From Flammeovirgaceae bacterium UBA2371 (lineage in GTDB: Bacteria > Bacteroidota > Bacteroidia > Cytophagales > Cyclobacteriaceae): a stretch of DNA of 14,538 bases. Shown here piece after piece: positions 1 to 6,862 of the stretch. A program made the position numbers and the translations under genes. The number at the start of each line of letters is the position of its first letter. The first letter of the stretch is position 1. The stretch is taken from the NCBI GenBank assembly GCA_002345965.1, contig DDTF01000016.1, positions 1 through 14,538 on the forward strand, written 5' to 3'. Below the pieces are notes generated by a model. That model was not told the DNA's origin. It saw only the letters and a program-made list of their open reading frames with translations, and searched no databases.

Positions 1-915
1 ATACTTAGTTCTTACTACCCATATATTTAAATTAATATCCCATTCAATGACTTTTCCTTTGCCATTACACCAAAATTTACGAAGTAGAAATCTTGTGAAT
101 TTAACTCTCATAAGTAGATATAATAATCGTCTTAAAGACTTATTATAAAGACCGTATTCCAGGGACCTTGATTCTATCTCAATCAGATCACTGCATATTG
201 TTTTGCTTTTTTGATCAGCATGGACCCGCATAAGACCTAAAATAGTGTTCACAAAATATAGGTCATTCTTTTTCGAAGACCGAATCCATAAATCTAAATC
301 CATGCAGCAATCTAATTTCTCGTTCCAGATAAAACCCTCTGATAATTCCTTGGTCCAAAAAGTCGAGACCTGTTGATTAAATCCAAAGTATCCCGAGAGA
401 TTAAAACCCTTTGAATATAGAAATCTGTTATAGACACGAGGGGATCTTTTCACAGTTGAGATTGCACCAAAATCATTGATGTGACTCCGAATTCCTGTAA
501 TCCACTTTACCTCCGGATATTTAGTTACAATTTCCGCAATAAGAGAAAATGTATAAGGGAGATATACATCATCACTATTGAGGTATGCCAATATGGATCC
601 GGTTGCCTTTTCAAAGCCCTTATTAATCGCATGGGTTTGGCCCTTATCCTTTTCACTCACCCAGTAGGTAATGTTTGCCTCATACTTTTTAATTATTTCG
701 ACCGTATTATCCGTACTACCTCCATCAATCACTATGTATTCCAAATTCCGATAGCCCTGCATAATAACCGAGCGGATGGTTTCTTCTATGTACTTTCCTT
801 GATTAAACGAAGGAGTTACAATAGAAATTTTAGGCCAGGGTTTGCCGCTGGGCATCCTTTCTGAAATTTCTATTGGCATTTCCCTCCACACCCAAAGAGA
901 GTTAGTTGTATTCAT
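1..915 (-). CDS. Family 2 glycosyltransferase, partial (cut by left window edge)
   Basis: The minus strand stays open from an ATG at 915-913 to base 1, giving 305 codons with no stop, so the C-terminus lies outside the window. It should transfer a sugar from a nucleotide-sugar donor during polysaccharide assembly on the cytoplasmic face. The GT-A fold signals are visible: SIVTPSFNQ at residues 31-39, DGGSTDNT at 64-71, DKGQTHAINKG at 90-100 and NSDD (the metal-binding DXD equivalent) at 113-116, followed by a DLDLW-like acceptor-region motif near residue 203. These resemble the WcaA-like GT2 enzymes of Bacteroidota. The ATG overlaps the stop of the upstream GT4 gene by four bases (ATGA), which implies translational coupling and fixes the start. 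The donor and acceptor cannot be read from the sequence. The family call is firm; the sugar specificity is unknown. Confidence 0.9.
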   Translation of the reverse strand, partial: MNTTNSLWVWREMPIEISERMPSGKPWPKISIVTPSFNQGKYIEETIRSVIMQGYRNLEYIVIDGGSTDNTVEIIKKYEANITYWVSEKDKGQTHAINKGFEKATGSILAYLNSDDVYLPYTFSLIAEIVTKYPEVKWITGIRSHINDFGAISTVKRSPRVYNRFLYSKGFNLSGYFGFNQQVSTFWTKELSEGFIWNEKLDCCMDLDLWIRSSKKNDLYFVNTILGLMRVHADQKSKTICSDLIEIESRSLEYGLYNKSLRRLLYLLMRVKFTRFLLRKFWCNGKGKVIEWDINLNIWVVRTKY

Positions 916-2288
916 TCCTGCTTGTCAATATTTAGTCTCCTCTGAAAGTCGCTTTGTATCTCTTTATACCACGACTTATACGCTGTTATCTGCATTTTCA
1001 AATTGAATCGCAACTCAGCATGTTCCCTTGCCTGCCGACCTAATTGTTCGGCAGTGGAAGGCCTTTCCAGAAGCCACTTTAGGGCATGAGCCAACGCTGC
1101 CGGATTTTCTGGGGGTACTAAAATGCCGTTTGCTCGATTAGCCAAATTTATGTTCAGTTCAGGAAATCCAGCGTCAATAAAACCCGCCACTTGCTCCGGG
1201 ATTCCACCAACTGCAGATGCCACTACAGGAATTCCGCTGGCAAACGCTTCCATGATAGAATTTGGAAATGTTTCGGCCAATGCGGGATGAACATACACGT
1301 TAGCTGCCGCATAATAGCTTGCAACCAATACGCGGTCGGCAACATAAGGGACAAACCTTATCTGTGCGGAACCAAAATCTTCATGCTGGCCATCCTGCCC
1401 TAACGCCACAAAAAGAACATTTTGATTATGAGCGGTAGCAGAAAGCTGACGTACTGCAGCAACAAGTGTGGAAAAGTCTTTCCAACGATTCTTTCTGATT
1501 CCATTGGCAGCGAAAAGAAAAATAAAGGCATTTTCGGGCAATCCAAGTTGAGCTCTACTAAAGGCCCTATCGCCTGGACGAAACAAGGATGTATCAACAC
1601 CATGTTCAATATGCCTGAATATTCGGGTGCCCTTAGCTAAAATGGACCTTTTGGCTTTGTTTAACAGCCATTGACTAGGAGCGGACACATACAATTGACT
1701 CTTTTCAAATATCTTTCTTTTTCGTTTCCAATTGAGGGCCGAGTTGTCATGCTCGAGTGCTGCGGGAATGGAAATGTCAGGGCACGCACCGCATCCAGTC
1801 AACCATTTTTCGCAAGCAAACGAATGTGCACAATGGCCAGCCAGCAGCCATGCATCATGGAGAGTAATAACAATTGGCCGCTTACGTGACCACTCCATGA
1901 GTACCCTAAGATCAAAGTATCCTCCATGCAAAACATGGCAATGGATAAGATCATAATTTGCAATATCGACATCACGTGAAGTTGGAAAATTAAATTCCTC
2001 AATGCCTAATACCCTGCGCGCATGATACATGGGTTCCGCCACCCAATTACATAATATTGGAAAGAAAGGTATCGACCTAAAATTCCTTGAAACCGCAATG
2101 CGTTTCCAAAAAGTCGGCCAACTGCTCTGTTTGCTATCCATTTGGGAAACCTTTGGATCGCTGCTGTATTTTCTATTTACAGCCAAGTTCGAATTGAAGT
2201 CTTCCATCTGAAAAGCCTGATGAAGATTCCATGCCACAAGGGCAGCACCCCCGCGAATATCAGATGTATTTATTTGTAAAATTTTCAA
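912..2288 (-). CDS. Family 4 (GT-B) glycosyltransferase
   Basis: This 458-residue protein is a retaining GT-B glycosyltransferase that probably adds one sugar to the growing repeat unit. The N-terminus MKILQINTSDIRGGAA is the usual start of this subfamily. HDAW lies at residues 144-147, followed by a Cys-rich stretch (about 153-169, four Cys) common in WcaC-like GT4 enzymes. The donor-binding EX7E motif is present: E339 and E347, within AETFPNSIMEAF. The start codon is TTG at 2288-2286. It overlaps the TGA of the upstream GT2 gene (TTGA), and no ATG is available to replace it without losing the conserved N-terminus, so the non-ATG start is well supported. The gene ends in an ATGA overlap with the next gene. 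The sugar it transfers is not predictable. Confidence 0.93.
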   Translation of the reverse strand: MKILQINTSDIRGGAALVAWNLHQAFQMEDFNSNLAVNRKYSSDPKVSQMDSKQSSWPTFWKRIAVSRNFRSIPFFPILCNWVAEPMYHARRVLGIEEFNFPTSRDVDIANYDLIHCHVLHGGYFDLRVLMEWSRKRPIVITLHDAWLLAGHCAHSFACEKWLTGCGACPDISIPAALEHDNSALNWKRKRKIFEKSQLYVSAPSQWLLNKAKRSILAKGTRIFRHIEHGVDTSLFRPGDRAFSRAQLGLPENAFIFLFAANGIRKNRWKDFSTLVAAVRQLSATAHNQNVLFVALGQDGQHEDFGSAQIRFVPYVADRVLVASYYAAANVYVHPALAETFPNSIMEAFASGIPVVASAVGGIPEQVAGFIDAGFPELNINLANRANGILVPPENPAALAHALKWLLERPSTAEQLGRQAREHAELRFNLKMQITAYKSWYKEIQSDFQRRLNIDKQE

Positions 2289-3262
2289 GTTATCCTGATG
2301 GCTGCCTCCTTATCAAACAACCGCCAATAGATGCGTTCCTTTACCACTCGCCAGCCTAACCTCTTTCGTAGGAGTTGTCTTAATCTACACTTGAATTCAG
2401 CAGTAACTGAACCACTTTGCAGTTTAAGAAAGGCGTAAATTAACTCAACAAAAACAGAAAAGTCATAACCAGGGAGGTGACCTCCTGTTCGAACCCACCT
2501 GCGCACTCGTTCAATTGTTTCAGGTGATGCATTCACTAACCGAGATATTTCCCGTGTAGACACTAACATCTCACTATGATTTTGCTCGCTGGCCTTCACA
2601 TATGTCCAGCTCTTCGGGTTGACACGATATTGAATCAATGGTTCGGGTATCAACGCCAGTTTAGTTACATAGGATAATCTAGCCCATAGATCATAGTCCT
2701 CGGCATGGGGTAGGTTATATCCTAAACCAAAGTCGGTAATCAACTTTGCACGAAACATTATCGTGGAATGTATAAACGGATTTTTGAACAACAAATCCCA
2801 ACGTAGATCAATATCACTCTTTTCAACTCTTTTGCCGTCAGTAAGTAAACTACCATCCATTGATATCGTATCAGCAAAACTGCCCAGCAACCCTACATGC
2901 GGATGTTGCTGCATAAATGAAACTTGCTTTTCCAATCTTAAAGGATATGCGATATCGTCCGCATCCAACCGTGCAACATACTCGCCCTTAACTCGGTTCA
3001 TTCCTACTTGCAATGCGCCAGTTACACCAACATTTTTCTCTAGATTAACTAAGATGATTCTTTCGTCATTGAGTCCATATAAATACTCTAACGTGCCATC
3101 AGTTGAGCAATCATTCACTATAATCAACTCAAAGTGAGTATACGTTTGACTTAGGATACTTTCAATTGCTTTCTGAAGGAATGAAATACCATTGTATACA
3201 GGCATTACAATGGAAACTAAAGGGATAAATGGTCGAACTTCATATTCTTGCAAGGAACTCAA
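2285..3262 (-). CDS. Family 2 glycosyltransferase
   Basis: This 325-residue inverting GT-A glycosyltransferase is likely to act at the cytoplasmic membrane face on the polysaccharide precursor. SIVMPVYNG at residues 17-25, NDCSTDGT at 50-57, DADD at 100-103 (metal and nucleotide-sugar binding) and AEDYDLW at 187-193 (catalytic-base region) are all present and correctly spaced. The basic C-terminal tail (about 285-320, many Arg and Lys) could sit on the membrane. The best start is TTG at 3262-3260, overlapping the TGA of the sulfotransferase gene by two bases. A second TTG lies at codon 4, but the first ATG falls inside the conserved SIVMP strand and cannot be the start. The gene ends in the same TTGA arrangement with the GT4 gene. 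The substrate is unknown. Confidence 0.92.
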   Translation of the reverse strand: MSSLQEYEVRPFIPLVSIVMPVYNGISFLQKAIESILSQTYTHFELIIVNDCSTDGTLEYLYGLNDERIILVNLEKNVGVTGALQVGMNRVKGEYVARLDADDIAYPLRLEKQVSFMQQHPHVGLLGSFADTISMDGSLLTDGKRVEKSDIDLRWDLLFKNPFIHSTIMFRAKLITDFGLGYNLPHAEDYDLWARLSYVTKLALIPEPLIQYRVNPKSWTYVKASEQNHSEMLVSTREISRLVNASPETIERVRRWVRTGGHLPGYDFSVFVELIYAFLKLQSGSVTAEFKCRLRQLLRKRLGWRVVKERIYWRLFDKEAAIRIT

Positions 3263-4116
3263 TTAGATGATGAAATAAAATGCCTTAAGTTAGTGTCATT
3301 TAAAGAGTCTAAAATTGACAAACACTTGTCTCGTATTTTGTCAGTTAACCCAAGACTTCCTTTATGCTTAGTAAAGGAGGTTATTGATCTTTTCGAAAAT
3401 TTTTCTAAAATTTCATTTTCCGCAAAATCACTTTCTATAAAACTAAATATTCGTCTAAGCTCAATAATTGGATTAGCAATAATATCATTATAATTGACCA
3501 GTAATAATGAAACCTTACCTCTTTTGGCCTGCTTAAGTGGCACATGGTTGAGTATGCTCCACTCCAATACAGCTGATTCAAATGCACCTTCCGGCTGAAA
3601 GTACCTTGCTAGATCTTTGATTTCCGGAAAATCAGAAAGCAACGACTCTTGGCTCAGAATAGTCTCAAGGTCACTCATCTCACTCTTCGGTATATTGCCC
3701 CAGCCAAGCTTTACCCATGATTGAGCTACCTGAAAGGGATCTCGAACCAATAATATTATTTTCATTAATGGAAAATGGTGATTAATCCACTCCAACATGA
3801 GATTAGACCTAATCGATTTGACTAAAATATTTTTAGAATGATGATTATCATGATTGAGTGTGTTTACCCATTCATTGTCTATCTCACCTCCGAAAATAGT
3901 TGCTGCAACTGGCAGTAACTCCTTCGAATACTGCTCAATGTTCAAATATCTATAATAGCCGAATGAAGAAGCAGCCTCCACCCGTGCGGGAAAGAATGGC
4001 TCAAAAACAATTTTGTATTTTCTTTCAGCATTTAATAGATCGGCTAGCCAAGTAGAACCACTCCTTCCCATGGAGGAAATCAATACCCTTGGTCTTCCAT
4101 CGGCCGGTTTTACCAT
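3259..4116 (-). CDS. PAPS-dependent sulfotransferase family protein
   Basis: This 285-residue protein is predicted to transfer a sulfo group from PAPS to a hydroxyl, most likely on a sugar of the exported glycan, releasing PAP. The N-terminal ISSMGRSGSTWLADLL (residues 13-28) matches the 5'-phosphosulfate-binding loop of sulfotransferases. ILLVRDPFQVAQSW (121-134) matches the 3'-phosphate-binding motif, with R125 and S133 as the expected contacts. VNYNDIIANP (207-216) corresponds to the conserved Y-E-D-L region. The start ATG lies 9 bp after the methyltransferase stop, and the stop overlaps the next gene's TTG. Placement among glycosyltransferases argues for carbohydrate sulfation, but acceptor identity is inference. 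The local AT-richness suggests this decoration block may have a separate history from the export genes. The C-terminal RxGxxGxWK motif of cytosolic sulfotransferases is not evident. Confidence 0.87.
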   Translation of the reverse strand: MVKPADGRPRVLISSMGRSGSTWLADLLNAERKYKIVFEPFFPARVEAASSFGYYRYLNIEQYSKELLPVAATIFGGEIDNEWVNTLNHDNHHSKNILVKSIRSNLMLEWINHHFPLMKIILLVRDPFQVAQSWVKLGWGNIPKSEMSDLETILSQESLLSDFPEIKDLARYFQPEGAFESAVLEWSILNHVPLKQAKRGKVSLLLVNYNDIIANPIIELRRIFSFIESDFAENEILEKFSKRSITSFTKHKGSLGLTDKIRDKCLSILDSLNDTNLRHFISSSN

Positions 4117-4125
4117 AATAAATAT

Positions 4126-4758
4126 TTAACCTTTTGTACCAAAACCAAGACTGCTTACCTTTCCAACATCTTTAAGCCAGCCGCTTTTCTGAACTTCACC
4201 CCAATATTTGATCACACCATTCCATTTCCCCCTGATATCATGAAATGCGATGATGCCCTTCTTACGGACAAATGGATAAAAAGCCTCAAAGTCTGCTTTC
4301 ACATCTTCATATTCATGAGACCCGTCTATAAAAAGTATATCAATGGGCTTATTCCAGTCTTTGGCTACTTCCAAAGAATGTTTTTTAATGGGAGTTACAT
4401 ATTCCGTGAGTCCGCACCGCTCAACATTTGCCTGAAAAACTTTCTGAAATTCGCCCTGCCCATAGTCTTTTCCGTCCCCCTCAAATAAATCTATGGCGTA
4501 GATGTGTTTCTGCGTACCCTTGCACCCAAATCCAAAACTCACGGTAGAACGACCTTTAAAACTGCCAATCTCTACGATCACCGCGTTTGCAGGTGCCTTC
4601 TTGGCCGCCCTGAAAAACCATCTTTCCTGCTGAGGACTTTTTAAAAAGCCAGGTACTTTATCAATCATCGGGTATACGCTTTCAAACTCTTTTTCCAAGG
4701 GGTCAAGTTGACGTGATAGCTTTTTTCCTGCTCTAATTAACTTCTTTAGCATTTTCAT
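4126..4758 (-). CDS. Class I SAM-dependent methyltransferase
   Basis: A 210-residue methyltransferase of the Methyltransf_24 type, here probably acting on a sugar or glycan. Motif I is VEIGSFKGRST (residues 62-72), with the acidic ribose-binding residue in YAIDLFEGD (87-95). DILFIDGSHEYEDVKAD (140-156) and FHDI (172-175) are the usual catalytic and metal-region motifs. The start is taken as the ATG at 4758-4756 because it overlaps the wzt stop (TAATG), a classic coupled junction; a TTG three codons upstream is possible but less likely. The sulfotransferase begins 9 bp downstream. Direct coupling to wzt suggests a modification linked to export, for example a terminal methyl group, but this is inferred. 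It could also methylate an internal sugar. Confidence 0.88.
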   Translation of the reverse strand: MKMLKKLIRAGKKLSRQLDPLEKEFESVYPMIDKVPGFLKSPQQERWFFRAAKKAPANAVIVEIGSFKGRSTVSFGFGCKGTQKHIYAIDLFEGDGKDYGQGEFQKVFQANVERCGLTEYVTPIKKHSLEVAKDWNKPIDILFIDGSHEYEDVKADFEAFYPFVRKKGIIAFHDIRGKWNGVIKYWGEVQKSGWLKDVGKVSSLGFGTKG

Positions 4759-6035
4759 TACATCCAATTTCCGTTTACCAAAAAGAGCGGTTGGTCGCGA
4801 GTCAATTTGTTACTCTTTTGTCCGGTGCTGTAAAAATCACCTTCAACTACATCCATGAATCCAACACCTGCTTTTGGGAAATCCAAAATCTGGCCCTGGG
4901 ACATGGCCTGAGCCTTCACTAAAAACCTTCCTTCTGGTAAAGGCAAAGAATTAATCTTACACTTGACTGTGCTCGTTCCCTTAGCCAATTGAAAAGTCTT
5001 ACCCGTATACGAACTGTACAAAATAAAAAGCATTTGATCGTCTTCTTCACGGTGAATGGAAAAACCCAGATCAACCTCCTGGCTATCAATTTCTGATTGG
5101 ATTCCAAAATTCAGATAAACGGCTTCACCTGACTTCACCATATCCACTTTCACATTGGTATTATCCTCCAGCCAAAATTCCTTAATAGTCACGTTGCCAT
5201 TTCCTACCCTTTCTACTCCATCTCCCAAAAAACCATCCTGCGTTTGAGGTCTGAATAAGGAGATGTATTTCTGTACCGTTTCATGAACAGAGCCTAAATA
5301 AAATGTCTTTCCATGATCCAACAGCAAAGCAGAGGTACATAAGTTCTCCACTGCGGCCATGTTGTGACTTACAAATAAAACAGTTCTTCCACTGCCCGCT
5401 ACTTCATTCATTTTTCCAATACACTTGCGCTGGAAACCAATATCCCCGACAGAAAGTACTTCATCCACAATCAATATCTCCGGTTCCAGGTGTGCAGCCA
5501 CGGCAAATCCCAATCGCACTTTCATTCCACTGGAATAAAATTTGACAGGTGTGTCAATGTATTGTTCAACACCACTGAATGCTACGATCTCATCAAACTT
5601 TCGATCGATCTCCTGTTTAGTCATGCCCAGGATCGTTCCGTTCATAAACACATTTTCCCGTCCCGTCAAATCGGGATGAAAACCCGTGCCCACTTCAAGT
5701 AATGAAGAAACCCTGCCCTTCAGCCGCACTTCACCCAACGTTGGTTCTGTAATTCGACTCAGGATTTTTAGCAGGGTACTTTTTCCGGCACCATTGTGAC
5801 CTATAATGCCCAGGACCTGCCCCACTTCCACTTCAAAATCAATATCTTTCAATGCCCAGAATACAGAAGAGTCATCCCCGGTAAATCGGGTAAGGCTTTT
5901 TAACTTCCTGAAATTTTTGAAAGGTGAAGTAAGAAGTTGGATTCCTGAATGGAACAAGGAATCAGAAAATACTTCCTGAGTACCTACCCGATACCGTTTC
6001 CCAAGGCCTTTAACTGAAATAACCTTTTCGGCCAT
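4758..6035 (-). CDS. wzt: Polysaccharide ABC exporter ATPase with C-terminal carbohydrate-binding domain (Wzt)
   Basis: This 425-residue ATP-binding subunit would power export of the lipid-linked polysaccharide across the inner membrane with the upstream permease. Walker A GHNGAGKST is at residues 79-87, the signature YSSGMKVRL at 167-175, Walker B ILIVDEVLSVGD at 187-198 and the switch His at 224. The loop SLLEVGTGFHPDLTGRENV is typical of Wzt/TagH-like proteins. About 160 residues follow the ATPase (265-425) and form a beta-rich domain like the Wzt C-terminal domain that recognises the modified non-reducing end in E. coli O8/O9a. The ATG at 6035 is chosen because it overlaps the permease stop (TGATG) and begins directly before the conserved fold. 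A frame open to 6137 gives 34 extra residues lying inside wzm and is unlikely to be translated. Confidence 0.95.
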   Translation of the reverse strand: MAEKVISVKGLGKRYRVGTQEVFSDSLFHSGIQLLTSPFKNFRKLKSLTRFTGDDSSVFWALKDIDFEVEVGQVLGIIGHNGAGKSTLLKILSRITEPTLGEVRLKGRVSSLLEVGTGFHPDLTGRENVFMNGTILGMTKQEIDRKFDEIVAFSGVEQYIDTPVKFYSSGMKVRLGFAVAAHLEPEILIVDEVLSVGDIGFQRKCIGKMNEVAGSGRTVLFVSHNMAAVENLCTSALLLDHGKTFYLGSVHETVQKYISLFRPQTQDGFLGDGVERVGNGNVTIKEFWLEDNTNVKVDMVKSGEAVYLNFGIQSEIDSQEVDLGFSIHREEDDQMLFILYSSYTGKTFQLAKGTSTVKCKINSLPLPEGRFLVKAQAMSQGQILDFPKAGVGFMDVVEGDFYSTGQKSNKLTRDQPLFLVNGNWM

Positions 6036-6862
6036 CAGGCTACATCCGCAAAATTGCGTTCCATTTTTCTGAAGTAAAACAAACCACCAATAAAGAGAAA
6101 AATGGCCACCATCGTGCCCAATCCGATGTAATTCCATGGCATTGGTTGGGTGTGAAGAAATACAGCTCTAAATCCCTCGATCACCCCAACCATTGGATTG
6201 AGCGCATACCATATCCGGTATGCTTCTGGTACATTGGATGTGGGGTAAACTACAGGAGCAGCGTACATGAGCAATTGCACCATGAACGAAAGGGCATGCT
6301 TCACATCTCTGTATTGTACCGCCAAGGCAGCCAGTAACATGCCGGCACCAAGAGAGGTAAGTAGCAATATGATGATTAATAATGGTAACCAAATCAAGGT
6401 CCAGTTCATGCTAAATCCGTAAACCAGTAGCATGACAATCAGTACGGTAAAGGCGATAAGAAAATCCAGTAATTTGGACAAGGCTGCAGTCAATGGAAGG
6501 ACCAAACGCGGAAAATAAACCTTTGTAATCAGGTTGGCATTGGTAATCAGGCTGTTGGCTGCATCTGTCAATGTATTGCTGAAGTAGGTCCATGGAACCA
6601 TGGCAGTGAGACTAAAAATAAAGTAAGGAACACCCTCTGAACTCACTTTTGCCAGGTTCCCGAATATAATGGTAAATACAACGGTAGTTACCAGCGGCTG
6701 AATGATTGCCCAACCTATACCCAAAATGCTTTGGGCATATTTGGCTTTTATTCCACGGATAGTTAGAAATCTGAGGAGGTCCTTATAATGTAATAACTCC
6801 TTTACATTTACTCCTCTCCAACCTTTGGAGGGCCGAATAATCGTGACTATTAGCCCCACCAA
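6035..6862 (-). CDS. wzm: Polysaccharide ABC exporter permease (Wzm)
   Basis: This 275-residue inner-membrane permease of the ABC-2 family pairs with Wzt to export the polysaccharide. About six hydrophobic segments are visible, near residues 46-69, 79-103, 126-149, 155-182, 191-206 and 247-264. Family landmarks are TIIRPSKGW close to the start, a KYAQSILGIGWAIIQP coupling region, NPMVGVIEGFRAV (222-234) and the terminal FRKMERNFADVA. There is no ATG before residue 88, so the start must be non-ATG. TTG at 6862-6860 abuts the stop of the tyrosine-kinase gene (TAATTG), and the next codon, GTG, is an equally possible start. The gene ends in a one-base TGATG overlap with wzt. The assignment is strong; the exact first codon is uncertain by one codon. 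Confidence 0.94.
   Translation of the reverse strand: MVGLIVTIIRPSKGWRGVNVKELLHYKDLLRFLTIRGIKAKYAQSILGIGWAIIQPLVTTVVFTIIFGNLAKVSSEGVPYFIFSLTAMVPWTYFSNTLTDAANSLITNANLITKVYFPRLVLPLTAALSKLLDFLIAFTVLIVMLLVYGFSMNWTLIWLPLLIIILLLTSLGAGMLLAALAVQYRDVKHALSFMVQLLMYAAPVVYPTSNVPEAYRIWYALNPMVGVIEGFRAVFLHTQPMPWNYIGLGTMVAIFLFIGGLFYFRKMERNFADVA

Noticed and set aside
481..864. + strand open frame of 127 codons
   Set aside because: It is antisense to the GT2 gene whose motifs are clear on the minus strand, and it shows no recognisable domain.
2763..3137. + strand open frame of 124 codons
   Set aside because: It lies antisense to the conserved core of a GT2 gene, with Ser/Cys-rich non-globular content typical of a shadow frame.
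6036..6137. N-terminal extension of Wzt by 34 residues
   Set aside because: The extension overlaps wzm coding sequence and is not family-like; the ATG at 6035 makes a TGATG junction and begins at the conserved fold.
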